Assembly: GCF_002209535.1 (NCBI RefSeq)
Contig: NZ_NJIG01000006.1
Span: 310,001 to 374,000, forward strand
DNA: 64,000 bases
DNA from: Achromobacter marplatensis
Lineage (GTDB): Bacteria; Pseudomonadota; Gammaproteobacteria; Burkholderiales; Burkholderiaceae_B
Reading direction: 5' to 3'
Shown here piece after piece: positions 16,548 to 24,855 of this stretch (the first letter of the stretch is position 1; every line of letters starts with the position of its first letter). The position numbers and the translations under genes are program-made. Under the pieces are notes generated by a model. It made no database searches, was not told where the DNA came from, and saw nothing but the letters and a program-made list of their open reading frames with translations.

Positions 16548-17555
16548 TTACCGGCTGTCGGCCTCGCGCAACAGCCGCAGGCCCACCAGCGGGTAGCGCG
16601 TTTCCTGGGTGTTCCAGTTGCGGTAGGACGATCGGGTATAGAGCGCCCAGGTGTGCCACGAGCCGCCCCGGCGCACGCGCACATTGCCGCTGTCGGGGCC
16701 TTGCGGATCATCCGTGGGCGAGTGCGCGTAGTAGTCCTCGCCGTACCAGTCCGCCACCCATTCCCAGGCGTTGCCGTGCATGTCGTACAGGCCGAAGGCG
16801 TTGGGCGCGTAGGTGGCCACCGGCGAGGTGAACGTGTAACCGTCGTGGCGGGCCGAGGCGAACGCCTGCCATTTCGGCCACAGCGGTTGGGCGTCGGCGT
16901 CAAAGCCGTTGCCGGCATCGGGCATGCCGGCCGGGTCGTCGCCGTTCTGGTAGCGCGTGCGCGTGCCGGCGCGGCAGGCGTATTCCCATTCGGCTTCGGT
17001 GGGCAGCCGGTAGACGCGGCCTTCCTTCTGGGTCAGCCAGCGGGCCAACGCCTGGGCGTCGTTCCAGCTGATGTTCACGACGGGGTGATCGTCGGTCTGG
17101 GCGAAGCCCGGGGTGCGCCAGGAATAGCGGCGGTCGCGGCCTTCGAAGGCGTCGCCGCGTTCGGACTTGTCGGGATCGTAGGCGGCGTTGTAGCCATAGC
17201 CTCCCGTGCCGTCGGCCTCGGATTCGGGCACATACCCGGAGGCTTCGATAAAGCGCCGAAACTGTCCGACCGTGACCTCGGTGCGTTCCAGGTAGAACGG
17301 CCGGGTGATGCGCACGGTATGCACGGGCGCTTCGTCGAACAGCTGCGCGAAACGGTCCTTGGGATATTGCGGGTAGTCGCGCGCCAGCGCCTCGGGCGTT
17401 TCGTCGCTGCCCATGTGGAACGTGCCGGCGGGGATGGCGACGAACACCATGCCCAGTGAATTCTCGATCAATGCAGGGGGCTCGCTGGACGGGGCCGCGC
17501 GCAGCGGGGATGACAGCAGCAAACTGGCAAGCAACAGGCAGGGACGGATACGCAT
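16548..17555 (-). CDS. exported SUMF1/formylglycine-generating-enzyme-domain protein without the catalytic cysteines
   Basis: 335-residue protein with a signal peptide (residues 1-20, ending PLRAAPS). The rest is a full SUMF1 fold: LGMVFVAIPAGTFHMGS, EVTVGQFRRFIE, HPVVNISWNDAQALARWL, YRLPTEAEWEYACRAGT, YDMHGNAWEWVADW, RVRRGGSWHTW. In true formylglycine-generating enzymes the segment after RGGSW holds two copper-binding Cys; here the only mature-chain Cys is in YACRAG. It is therefore more likely a periplasmic binding or other SUMF1-type protein. No sulfatase gene is nearby. Confidence 0.85.
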   Translation of the reverse strand: MRIRPCLLLASLLLSSPLRAAPSSEPPALIENSLGMVFVAIPAGTFHMGSDETPEALARDYPQYPKDRFAQLFDEAPVHTVRITRPFYLERTEVTVGQFRRFIEASGYVPESEADGTGGYGYNAAYDPDKSERGDAFEGRDRRYSWRTPGFAQTDDHPVVNISWNDAQALARWLTQKEGRVYRLPTEAEWEYACRAGTRTRYQNGDDPAGMPDAGNGFDADAQPLWPKWQAFASARHDGYTFTSPVATYAPNAFGLYDMHGNAWEWVADWYGEDYYAHSPTDDPQGPDSGNVRVRRGGSWHTWALYTRSSYRNWNTQETRYPLVGLRLLREADSR

Positions 17556-17638
17556 GGAGGGTCGCGGGCGCGGGGCGCAGGGCCAAGGGTGCGACATAGT
17601 AGGGCGGCCGCGTCCGGACAGCCAGACGCGGGGAACCC

Positions 17639-18322
17639 TCATACGGGCCCTGCGCTTTCCCCTGCCTTGCGCAAGGTGAAGTTGATCCGCCGGCTGCCCA
17701 GTCTGGGATGCGGCAGGTCTTTCATGGGCATTACGCCGTGATAGCGCAGCCGGTCCACGCCGCCCCACACGACCACGTCGCCATGCAGCAGGGGCACGCG
17801 CACGGTCTTGTCCGAGCGTTCGTGGCCGCCGAACAGGAAGAGGGCGGGCATGCCCAGCGAGACGGAAACGATGGGGGCGCCGTAGTCGCGTTCGTTCTTG
17901 TCCTGATGCAGCGACAGCCGCGACCCCGGCTCGTACTGGTTGACCAGGCAGGCGTCGGGCGCAAAACCGGGAAAGCCGGCCCCGGCCGCCGCAGCCTGCG
18001 CCAGTTCCAGGAAGGCCGAAGGCAGGTCGGGCCAGGGCAGGCCGGACAGCGGGTCGATGCGCGTATAGCGGTAGCCATGCGCATCCGTCGTCCAGCCCCA
18101 CTGCCCGCAATTGGTCAGCGCGACCGACATGGTGTAGCCCCCCGGCGTCTGCATGCGCCGGAAGGGCGACTGCGCGGCGACGGTGTCCACGCCTTGCAGC
18201 AGCGCTTCGGCAAACGGCAAGGCAAACCCGCGCAGCACGAAGGATTGCGGCCCGATTGCCTCGCGCCCGCTTTGCGCGGTGTCGTCGTCGCCAAACAGGT
18301 CCAGCGATGTCGTCATGGTCAT
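17639..18322 (-). CDS. alkB: alkylated DNA repair dioxygenase AlkB
   Basis: 227-residue Fe(II)/2-oxoglutarate dioxygenase that oxidatively removes methyl groups from 1-methyladenine and 3-methylcytosine. The iron ligands are H139, D141 (SLHQDKNERD) and H195 (RYHGVMP); R212 and R218 (RRINFTLR) bind 2-oxoglutarate and match the E. coli AlkB arrangement. The ATG overlaps the TGA of the upstream oxygenase (ATGA), so the two are coupled. No ada gene is present in the window. Confidence 0.94.
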   Translation of the reverse strand: MTMTTSLDLFGDDDTAQSGREAIGPQSFVLRGFALPFAEALLQGVDTVAAQSPFRRMQTPGGYTMSVALTNCGQWGWTTDAHGYRYTRIDPLSGLPWPDLPSAFLELAQAAAAGAGFPGFAPDACLVNQYEPGSRLSLHQDKNERDYGAPIVSVSLGMPALFLFGGHERSDKTVRVPLLHGDVVVWGGVDRLRYHGVMPMKDLPHPRLGSRRINFTLRKAGESAGPV

Positions 18323-19029
18323 TGCGCGTCGTGGAAGATCAGCCCCAGCGTGTGGCGCCGGCCGCTGCGCAGCGCGCTGACGCCGTGCCGCATGGCGGTC
18401 TTGCGCCAACCGCGCGCGCCGGGCACGGGCCGCTGGTTCACGGTGAAGATCAGCGCGTCGCCCTGCTGCAGCGGCAGCACCTCGGCGCACTGTTCGCGGC
18501 TGCTGGTTTCCGTCATCACGAATTCGCCGCCCGTGAAATCCTGGCCGGGGCGCGACAGCAGCACCGCCACCTGCAGCGGGAACACGTGTTCGCCGTACAG
18601 GTCCTGGTGCAGACAGTTGTAGTCGCCGGGGCCGTACTCCAGGATCAGGGGCGTGGGACGGCGTTGGCCGGCGTCATGGCAGCGCTGCAGAAAGGCGGCG
18701 TGGTCGGCGGGATGCTGCACATTGATGCCCAACTGCCGGTTCCAGCGGTTCGCGATCGGCGCCAGTTGCGGATACAAGGCGGTGCGCAGCTGCTGCAGCA
18801 ACGGCGGCAGCGGATAGGAAAAGTACTTGTATTCACCGCGGCCGAAGCCATGCCGCGCCATCACGATACGGCTGCGGTAGCCGTCCGGCGCGGCGTAGCC
18901 GGCCGCCAGCGCCGCGCACTGGGCGGGCGTCAGCAGGCCGGGCGCGATGGCATTGCCATGCGCATCCAGCGACTCGGTGATCCGGGCCCAATCGAGGTCG
19001 GGCAGGGGAGCGGCAGGCGGCATATCCAT
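18319..19029 (-). CDS. 2-oxoglutarate/Fe(II) oxygenase (prolyl 4-hydroxylase-like)
   Basis: 236-residue oxygenase with a complete iron site: H141, D143 (LHQDLYGEHVFPLQ) and H215 (MRHGVSALRSG), with R221/R224-region for 2-oxoglutarate. It is the intact relative of the gene at 11041-11670. It is translationally coupled to alkB, which suggests a role in the same alkylation/oxidative stress response (inference). The start could be ATG 19023, two codons in. Confidence 0.87.
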   Translation of the reverse strand: MDMPPAAPLPDLDWARITESLDAHGNAIAPGLLTPAQCAALAAGYAAPDGYRSRIVMARHGFGRGEYKYFSYPLPPLLQQLRTALYPQLAPIANRWNRQLGINVQHPADHAAFLQRCHDAGQRRPTPLILEYGPGDYNCLHQDLYGEHVFPLQVAVLLSRPGQDFTGGEFVMTETSSREQCAEVLPLQQGDALIFTVNQRPVPGARGWRKTAMRHGVSALRSGRRHTLGLIFHDAQ

Positions 19030-19112
19030 GGGGCGAGGGCACGCAAGGCGAAGCAGAAAAAACCAGTCTACGCCTGCCCGCCGCTAGGCGAACTCCGCTT
19101 GTTGCGCCGGGG

Positions 19113-20657
19113 TCACAGCAGCGGCTCCAGCGGCAGCAGCGACACGAACCAGACGGAAAACCGCTTCCACACCGTCGTGCCCGGCTCGGTGTCATGGCGG
19201 ATCGTTTCCCCGTTGCGCTGCTCCAGCCAATACAAGTCCCCTTTATCGTCCAGGCAGACGCGGTAGGCCACCTTGGGCAACTCGTTCTTGAAGGCATCGG
19301 CAATGCGGCCCGCCAGCGTCGGGCTGTCGATCACAAAGCCCAGTTCCGTATTCAGGGTGGCCGAACGCGGGTCGAAGTTGAACGACCCGACGAAGATGCG
19401 CTGCCCGTCCACCGCGAAGGTCTTGGCGTGCAGGCTGGAACCCGAGCTGCCGAAGGGCCCCATGCTCTTGTTGCGCTCGACCTCGCCCGCCATGCGCTTC
19501 ATCTCGAACAATTCCACGCCGGCTGCCAGCAGGTCCTTGCGGCGCTTGGCGTAGCCCGAATGCACGACTGCGACGTCGGTCGCTTCCAGCGCATTGGTCA
19601 GCACCTGCACCTTGACCCCACTTTTCGCCATCTTCGCGAAGGCTTCCGTGCCCGCGGCCGTGGGCACGAAATAGGGCGACACCAGTTCCAGATCGGTCGC
19701 GGGCGCGCCGATGATTTCATGCAACTGGTGCGGCAGCATCGCCTCGGGCGGCGCGGTGCCCAGCGTCTTGCGCGGATCGTCGCTGACCATGCGGGTGTTC
19801 GCCCATTCCAGGCGCAGCTCGCCTTGCAGCAATTGCCGGATGAAGGGCAACTGCTTCATGGCGTCGGCATAGGCGGCGGCTTCGGGCGACCCTTCCACCT
19901 TGCTGGCCCGTTCCTCCAGCGCTTGCAGCGCGCCCGGCTCGGCCTTCTTCAGCAGCCGGTCCACGGGGTAGGCGGATTCGCTGGCCCAGTACCGGTCGAA
20001 ATCCATCGACACGTCATTGACCGCCGCGCCGATCGCCAGCACGTCCAGGTCGGTGAACAGCACGCCGTTGGCGGCGCCGAAGTATTCGTCGCCAACGTTG
20101 CGCCCGCCGATGATGGTGGCCTGGTTGTCCGCGGTGAAGGACTTGTTGTGCATGCGCCGGTTCAGGCGGCTGAAGTCCGTGACGTAGCCCAAGGGCTTGG
20201 GCCAGCGCAGCACAAAGGGGTTGTACAGGCGGACTTCGATATTGGGGTGTTCGTCCATCGCGGCCAGCACCGTGTCCAGGCCCGACGTGCCGTTGTCGTC
20301 CAGCAGCAGCCGCACGCGCACGCCCCGGTCGGCAGCGGCGTGCAGCGCTTCCAGCAGCATCGTGCCCGTCATGTCGTCGTGCCAGATGTAGTACTGCACA
20401 TCCAGGCTGCGCTCGGCCGCCCGCGCCAGCATCATGCGGGCGGCGAAAGCGTCATAGGCGTTGGACAGCGGGTGGATGCCCGACTTGCCGGGGTGCGCTG
20501 CCGCCAGCGGCGCGATGCCGCGGCCCAAGGGCGTGGCGGCGGATTGTTCGGGCGTCAGCGCCTGGGACTCGCTGCGCTTGTCGAGCGGGGGCAGGCTGCA
20601 TCCGCTTAGAAACGAAAGGCAGAGGGCGGTCATAAGAAAGGGTTTGGCCAAAAGCAT
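19113..20657 (-). CDS. phospholipase-D-family lipoprotein (cardiolipin synthase C/YmdC-like)
   Basis: 514-residue protein with a lipoprotein signal peptide (lipobox LSGC, Cys at residue 20). Two HKD catalytic motifs are present: HNKSFTADNQATIIGGRN and HAKTFAVDGQRIFVGSFN, each with His-x-Lys-x4-Asp. This arrangement matches ClsC/YmdC proteins, which make cardiolipin from two phospholipids; other PLD activities are possible. ClsC usually needs a YmdB macrodomain partner, and none is present here. It is divergent from the XRE-cupin gene. Confidence 0.87.
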   Translation of the reverse strand: MLLAKPFLMTALCLSFLSGCSLPPLDKRSESQALTPEQSAATPLGRGIAPLAAAHPGKSGIHPLSNAYDAFAARMMLARAAERSLDVQYYIWHDDMTGTMLLEALHAAADRGVRVRLLLDDNGTSGLDTVLAAMDEHPNIEVRLYNPFVLRWPKPLGYVTDFSRLNRRMHNKSFTADNQATIIGGRNVGDEYFGAANGVLFTDLDVLAIGAAVNDVSMDFDRYWASESAYPVDRLLKKAEPGALQALEERASKVEGSPEAAAYADAMKQLPFIRQLLQGELRLEWANTRMVSDDPRKTLGTAPPEAMLPHQLHEIIGAPATDLELVSPYFVPTAAGTEAFAKMAKSGVKVQVLTNALEATDVAVVHSGYAKRRKDLLAAGVELFEMKRMAGEVERNKSMGPFGSSGSSLHAKTFAVDGQRIFVGSFNFDPRSATLNTELGFVIDSPTLAGRIADAFKNELPKVAYRVCLDDKGDLYWLEQRNGETIRHDTEPGTTVWKRFSVWFVSLLPLEPLL

Positions 20658-20702
20658 GCCCGTATTGTGCCGAAAAAAGTGGCAGGCACCGGGTCTTGAT
20701 AA

Positions 20703-20739
20703 TTTTCCATATTTGGAATAAATTCCCTAATATGGAAAA
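20703..20739. promoter_or_regulatory. nested dyads over the XRE gene start, probable autoregulatory operator
   Basis: Outer arms TTTTCCATATT (20703-20713) and AATATGGAAAA (20729-20739) are a perfect 11-bp inverted repeat. Inside it, GGAAT (20715-20719) and ATTCC (20722-20726) form a second dyad with almost the same centre. The right outer arm includes the ATG of the XRE gene at 20732. Binding by the XRE protein would block both divergent transcription and its own initiation region. Confidence 0.62.
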
Positions 20740-21301
20740 CACAACGATTGATGCCGATCTGGACCGCCGCATCGCCCAGCGCCTGAAAGCCTTGCGCTTG
20801 GCGCGCGGGTGGTCGTTGGACGAATTGGCGGGGATGGCTGGCGTTAGCCGCGCCACGCTCTCGCGGCTGGAAAACGCCGAGGTCAGCCCCACGGCCAGCG
20901 TGCTGGGCAAGCTGTGCGCGGCCCACGGCTTGACCATGTCGCGGCTGATGGTGATGGTGGAAGACGATTTCGCGCCCTTGGTGCCCGAGCACGCGCAGGC
21001 CGTGTGGGTCGACGACAGTGCGGGCTTCACGCGGCGTTCCGTGTCTCCGCCGGCGCAGCAGTTGGCGGGCGAAGTGCTGGCCTGCGAGCTGGCGGCAGGC
21101 GCCCGCATCGGCTACGAGCAATCGCCGCGGCCGGGGCTGGAGCACCACCTGCTGATGCTGGAAGGCGAACTGCATATCACCGTCGACGGCCAGACCCACA
21201 TCCTGGCGCCGGGCGACTGCCTGCGCTATCAACTGTTCGGCGCCAGCCAGTTCATCACACCGCCGCATAGCGGCGCCCGCTACCTGCTCTTCATCGTCTG
21301 A
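20732..21301 (+). CDS. XRE-family regulator with C-terminal cupin
   Basis: 189-residue regulator. Residues ~8-65 are an XRE helix-turn-helix (RLKALRLARGWSLDELAGMAG, SRATLSRLENAEVSPTASVLGKL). The C-terminal ~75 residues are a cupin (PGLEHHLLMLEGELHITVDG, APGDCLRYQLF) that would bind a small ligand. The start MENTTID is preferred over an in-frame ATG 36 nt upstream, because the sequence between them is the operator dyad. It is followed after 7 bases by a GNAT acetyltransferase gene, a pairing common for this regulator type. Confidence 0.9.
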   Translation: MENTTIDADLDRRIAQRLKALRLARGWSLDELAGMAGVSRATLSRLENAEVSPTASVLGKLCAAHGLTMSRLMVMVEDDFAPLVPEHAQAVWVDDSAGFTRRSVSPPAQQLAGEVLACELAAGARIGYEQSPRPGLEHHLLMLEGELHITVDGQTHILAPGDCLRYQLFGASQFITPPHSGARYLLFIV

Positions 21302-21308
21302 AACCGCC

Positions 21309-21851
21309 ATGTCCCACGACCCCGCCACCCTTGAATTGACCCTGCTGACGGCGGATGACGCCGCTGCCAATCTGCCCGCGCTGGGCGAACTGCTGCACGC
21401 CTGCGTGCAAGGCGGCGCCAGCGTCAGTTTCGTCCTGCCGTATTCCCCGGAAGACGCGCAAGCGTTCTGGCGCAACAAGATCCTGCCGGCGCTGGCCGGC
21501 GGCAAGCTGGCGCTGTGGGTGGCGCGTCAGGATGGTCGCATCGCCGGCTCGGTGCAATTGGATAGCGATACGCCGCCCAACCAGCCCCACCGCGCCGAGG
21601 TGCGCAAGCTTCTGGTGCACCCCGATTTCCGCCGGCAGGGCATCGCCGGCCACTTGATGCGCGAGGCCGAAGCCCATGCGGTGCGCATCGGCCGCAGCTT
21701 GATCACGCTGGATACACGCACCGGCGACAGCGCCGAGCCCCTTTATGCGTCGCTGGGCTATGTGACGGTGGGGCAGATCCCGCATTTCAGCCGCGACCCA
21801 CATGATGCGAGCAAGCTGGATGCGACGACGATCATGTACAAACGGGTGTAG
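21309..21851 (+). CDS. GNAT-family N-acetyltransferase
   Basis: 180-residue acetyltransferase. The acetyl-CoA motif is visible as EVRKLLVHPDFRRQGIAGHLM (V/I-x-x-x-R-x-x-G-x-G/A type) near residues 97-117, followed by LDTRTGDSAEPLYASLGYV. It follows the XRE-cupin gene by 7 bases and is almost certainly co-transcribed. The acyl acceptor is unknown; small-molecule detoxification is a fair guess from the regulator pairing. Confidence 0.9.
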   Translation: MSHDPATLELTLLTADDAAANLPALGELLHACVQGGASVSFVLPYSPEDAQAFWRNKILPALAGGKLALWVARQDGRIAGSVQLDSDTPPNQPHRAEVRKLLVHPDFRRQGIAGHLMREAEAHAVRIGRSLITLDTRTGDSAEPLYASLGYVTVGQIPHFSRDPHDASKLDATTIMYKRV

Positions 21852-21900
21852 ATAAGGCCGACGGACAACGGAATAGGCCACCCATCCGGCCACAAAAGCA

Positions 21901-21950
21901 GCCCCCGAAGGGGCAACAAAAAAGCCACCCGCGAGGGTGGCTTTCTTATT
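21901..21950. terminator. two consecutive hairpins, the second a bidirectional rho-independent terminator
   Basis: GCCCC-CGAA-GGGGC at 21901-21914 is followed by an A-rich stretch. Then AAAGCCACCC-GCGA-GGGTGGCTTT at 21921-21944 is followed by CTTATT on the plus strand and by TTTTTTGTTG on the minus strand. It separates the GNAT gene from the convergent hypothetical gene at 21965. Confidence 0.75.
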
Positions 21951-21964
21951 CAATCAGCGCCCAT

Positions 21965-22297
21965 TCAAGCCAGCGGCTTGATGCCCACGCTGTAAGGGGG
22001 CGCATTGCCGCGTGCGGCGGCCTTGATCTTCAGCATCGAGCCGCCGGGGGTGAACTCGAAGTCCTGCAGCGGCACTTCGAACCATTGGTGGAAGCTGGTG
22101 CGGGAAAACTCGGGCACCCAGACTTTGGCGCGCCGCGCGTCGCAGTGGAATTCCACCAGTGTGCGGTCGATGCCCAGGGGGCGGGTGTTGCCGATGCGGT
22201 AGCTGACGCGCAGTTCGGCGCTTTCCGTCGAGCCGGGGCGCCAGGTCAGGCCGATGGATTCCATGAATTGTTCAATCGCCTGAATGCCGCGATACAT
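21965..22297 (-). CDS. hypothetical protein, 110 residues
   Basis: I do not recognise the family. The protein is soluble, with no signal peptide or membrane segment. It starts MYRGIQAIEQFMESIG and contains alternating beta-type segments (LRVSYRIGNTRPLGIDRTLVEFHCD, KVWVPEFSRTSFHQWFEVPL), suggesting a small beta-rich fold. Codon use and third-position GC match the neighbours, and a real terminator follows, so I treat it as a genuine gene. It begins 158 bases after the hydrolase gene on the same strand. Confidence 0.65.
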   Translation of the reverse strand: MYRGIQAIEQFMESIGLTWRPGSTESAELRVSYRIGNTRPLGIDRTLVEFHCDARRAKVWVPEFSRTSFHQWFEVPLQDFEFTPGGSMLKIKAAARGNAPPYSVGIKPLA

Positions 22298-22455
22298 AGC
22301 TGACTCCGAATGCTGTCGGGCGCTGGGCGCCCACGAAAATCCGCCGCGCGCGGCGGCGGGAAACAGACGGATTATCCGCCATTCCGGGGCAGGCTGCCCA
22401 GCCGGCGGCCCGCGCGGGGCGGAATGGGGCGCCGCGCCAGGCGTGCGGGCGGGCG

Positions 22456-23352
22456 TCAGGCGCCGGTTTTGGCGCAGAACGCCAGGATGGCGTCGGCGAC
22501 AGCTTGCGGGGCTTCGCGCTGGGGAAAATGCCCCACGCCGTCCAGGACGCGACGTGCATAGCCGCCCTGAAAGAACGCCTCCTTGCCTTCCGACGTGGCC
22601 GGCTGGTTGCAGGCGTCGGCGCCGCCATGCAGCACCAGCGTGGGTACGGTCAGCACGGGGGCAGGCGTGAGCAACGCCGTGTCGGCCCGGTAGGCGGCGT
22701 CGCCTTCGGCATAGCCCCAGCGGTGGCGGTAGGAATGCAGCACCACGTCGGCCCAGTCGGGATTGTCGAAGGCGCGCGCGGCCTGGTCGAAATCCTCGGG
22801 CGTGTACCAGGCGCCGGGCGACCACGTGTCCCACATGGTGCGGGTGAACTCGCGGCGGTTGCCGCGAACGGCCTCGGCGCCCCGCGGCGTCGCCATGAAC
22901 CAGTGGTACCAGTAATTGCGTGCCTGGCTCAGCGACAACACCTGGTTCGGGTCGTTGGTGCCATAGCCCACCGACAGCAGTACCAGCTGCCGCGCGACAC
23001 CCGGCCGAAGGCCGCAGGCGTTGGCGGCGGCACGCGCGCCCCAGTCGTGGCCCACCAGCAGCGGGCGGTCGATACCCAGCGCATCGATGAAGTCCAGCAG
23101 GTCGCGCCCCAAGGCGGCCAGTTCGCCGCTGCGCGGCGTGGCGGCAGCGCGAAAGCGGGTCGGCCCGAAACCGCGCAGGGCCGGGCACAGCACGCGGTAG
23201 CCATCCGCCGCCAGGCGTCCGGCGACGGTGTTCCAGCTTTCGGGGCTGTCGGGCCAGCCGTGCAGCAGCACGGCGGTGCGGGATCCGGCAGGGTTCCATT
23301 CCAGATAGGCGATATCCAGCAAAGGGGTCTGGATCTGAGCGTAGGCGGACAT
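22456..23352 (-). CDS. alpha/beta hydrolase (epoxide hydrolase-like)
   Basis: 298-residue hydrolase. The oxyanion segment is LLHGWPDSPESW near residue 30, the nucleophile elbow is VGHDWGARAA with Asp as nucleophile, the acid lies near HGGADACN, and His is in GVGHFPQREAP. The GHDWG elbow is typical of epoxide hydrolases and haloalkane dehalogenases. It is divergent from a LysR gene, with a long dyad in the shared promoter, so it is probably under LysR control. Confidence 0.88.
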   Translation of the reverse strand: MSAYAQIQTPLLDIAYLEWNPAGSRTAVLLHGWPDSPESWNTVAGRLAADGYRVLCPALRGFGPTRFRAAATPRSGELAALGRDLLDFIDALGIDRPLLVGHDWGARAAANACGLRPGVARQLVLLSVGYGTNDPNQVLSLSQARNYWYHWFMATPRGAEAVRGNRREFTRTMWDTWSPGAWYTPEDFDQAARAFDNPDWADVVLHSYRHRWGYAEGDAAYRADTALLTPAPVLTVPTLVLHGGADACNQPATSEGKEAFFQGGYARRVLDGVGHFPQREAPQAVADAILAFCAKTGA

Positions 23353-23404
23353 GATGAGGTTCCTTCTTTCGGTGACGGTGCTGTCACGATAGCGGCAGGT
23401 CTTG

Positions 23405-23448
23405 TCATGATTCTTGATGAATAAGCGCTTATTATCAATAAATCATGA
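23405..23448. promoter_or_regulatory. extended AT-rich dyad in hydrolase/LysR intergenic region
   Basis: The core is the perfect 14-bp palindrome AATAAGCGCTTATT at 23420-23433. It is flanked by TTGAT (23414-23418) and ATCAA (23434-23438), and by TCATGA at 23405-23410 and 23443-23448, which is symmetric about the same centre. It lies 18 bases before the LysR start and 52 before the hydrolase start. It is a good candidate LysR-type binding region. Confidence 0.6.
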
Positions 23449-23466
23449 ATATAAGGATGGCAGGCG

Positions 23467-24354
23467 ATGGATATTCCTAACGAGTCCGCCGGCGTGGTGC
23501 TGGACCTGACGCTCTTGCGCACGTTCCTGGAGGTGGTGGACAGCGGCGGCTTCGCGTTGGCCGCCGATGCGCTGTCCCTGACGCCCTCGGCCATCAGCGG
23601 CCACATCAAGCGCCTGGAGGTGCTGGCGGGCGCCACCTTGCTGGACCGCACGACGCGTAGCTTTGAAGTGACGCCGGCGGGCGAGACGCTGTACGCCTAC
23701 GCGCGCAACATCGTCGATCTGGAGCGCGAGGCGCGCGCCCGCTTGAGCGGCACGCGCCTGAAGGGCCGCTTGCGCATCGGATCGTCGGAGGATTTCGCGG
23801 GCGCGTGGCTGGCCGAAGTGCTGCAGGCGTTTCACCGCGGCCATCCGGAGGCTTCGATCGAACTGAAGGTAGGCGTTACCGCCGACCTGCTGCGCCAGCA
23901 GGCGCGAGGCAAGCTGGATGTGGTGTTCGGCAAGCAGTGCGCGCGCGTGCAGGACGATGGCGAGCTCTTGTGGGAAGAAGACCTGGTGTGGGCCTGGGGG
24001 GAAGACAAGCCGTGGAAGCCTGGGCGCCAGGTGCCGTTGGCCGTGTTTCCCGAGCCTTGCGTGTATCGCGAAGCGGCCATCACGGCCTTGGGGCAGACGA
24101 AGCAGGGCTGGGTGCCGGCATTCGAAAGCGGCAGCATGGCGGGTTGTCTGGCCGCCGCGTTGGCGGGATTTGCCGTGGCTCCAGTTGCGCGCAGCCAGTT
24201 GCGCGAGGGCTTGCGCGCCCTGTCGCGCGATGACGGCATGCCCGACCTGCCGATGACGCGCTTCTACGCGTATCTGCGTTCGGCCGAACCCGCGGTGCAG
24301 GCGCTGGTGGCGGCAGTCCGGCAGACGGGGCAGCGGCGCCGCTTCGGGCGCTGA
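23467..24354 (+). CDS. LysR-family transcription regulator
   Basis: 295-residue LysR protein. The helix-turn-helix is TLLRTFLEVVDSGGFALAADALSLTPSAISGHIKRLE with the usual TRSFEVTPAGETL after it. The C-terminal half is the periplasmic-binding-type effector domain (GRLRIGSSEDFAG, SMAGCLAAALAGFAVAPV). It is divergent from the alpha/beta hydrolase gene and probably regulates it. Confidence 0.92.
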   Translation: MDIPNESAGVVLDLTLLRTFLEVVDSGGFALAADALSLTPSAISGHIKRLEVLAGATLLDRTTRSFEVTPAGETLYAYARNIVDLEREARARLSGTRLKGRLRIGSSEDFAGAWLAEVLQAFHRGHPEASIELKVGVTADLLRQQARGKLDVVFGKQCARVQDDGELLWEEDLVWAWGEDKPWKPGRQVPLAVFPEPCVYREAAITALGQTKQGWVPAFESGSMAGCLAAALAGFAVAPVARSQLREGLRALSRDDGMPDLPMTRFYAYLRSAEPAVQALVAAVRQTGQRRRFGR

Positions 24355-24500
24355 GCGCCTCGACGCATCGCCGGCCTTTATCGCCGCCATTGAGTAAAGC
24401 AAATGGACGCCACGCGCCATGGCCCGCACCATGACGCACATGTCCTTACCGAGGCCGGCGCGCAGTCCGCCGGCCGGGACGCTTCACTCAAGGAGTCATC

Positions 24501-24650
24501 ATGGCGAATTTCTTACTGGCATTGGTCAACGCGGAACTCTCGTTGTTCGGCGTGCAGACGGCAGACGAACCGGCGGCGGCGCCCGCCACCGTGGCGCAGG
24601 ACACCGCGCCTGCCTTCGATAGCGAGCATTACCGCAGCGCGCTGGGCTGA
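24501..24650 (+). CDS. small protein of unknown function, 49 residues
   Basis: A short open frame beginning ATG GCG with an excellent AAGGAG ribosome site 5 nt upstream. The product starts with a hydrophobic segment (MANFLLALVNAELSLFGV) followed by an Ala/Pro-rich linker and a polar end (AFDSEHYRSALG). The strong ribosome site and GC-rich third positions favour a real gene. I know no family; a peripheral membrane peptide is possible. It stands alone between the LysR gene and an SDR gene. Confidence 0.55.
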   Translation: MANFLLALVNAELSLFGVQTADEPAAAPATVAQDTAPAFDSEHYRSALG

Positions 24651-24855
24651 CCGCGCGCATCGCCGCGCAAAAAGCATCAGCGTAGAAATAGGCAGGTTTC
24701 ATGCAAGAACGAGCCTGTACGCCAGCACGCCCGATTCTTAATATCCCTACCAGGCTCAGGGCCGAAGCATCAGTCATGAATGCTTTACCCGGCCTGGCCG
24801 CCCGGCCTCTTGCCGGCGGCTGCAAGCATGCAGGCTAGCAAGGGATGGGAATCGC
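24651..24855. other. intergenic region, one GC-rich hairpin, otherwise nothing recognised
   Basis: 205 bases between the 49-residue gene and the SDR gene. GCCGCC (24797-24802) pairs with GGCGGC (24815-24820), extended inside by GGC/GCC with one bulged base. No T-run follows. The upstream half is AT-richer (about 24660-24740) and could hold the SDR promoter, but no convincing hexamer pair stands out. Confidence 0.35.

Noticed and set aside
18319..19029. oxygenase next to alkB as a pseudogene
   Set aside because: All iron and 2-oxoglutarate residues are present and the frame is complete.
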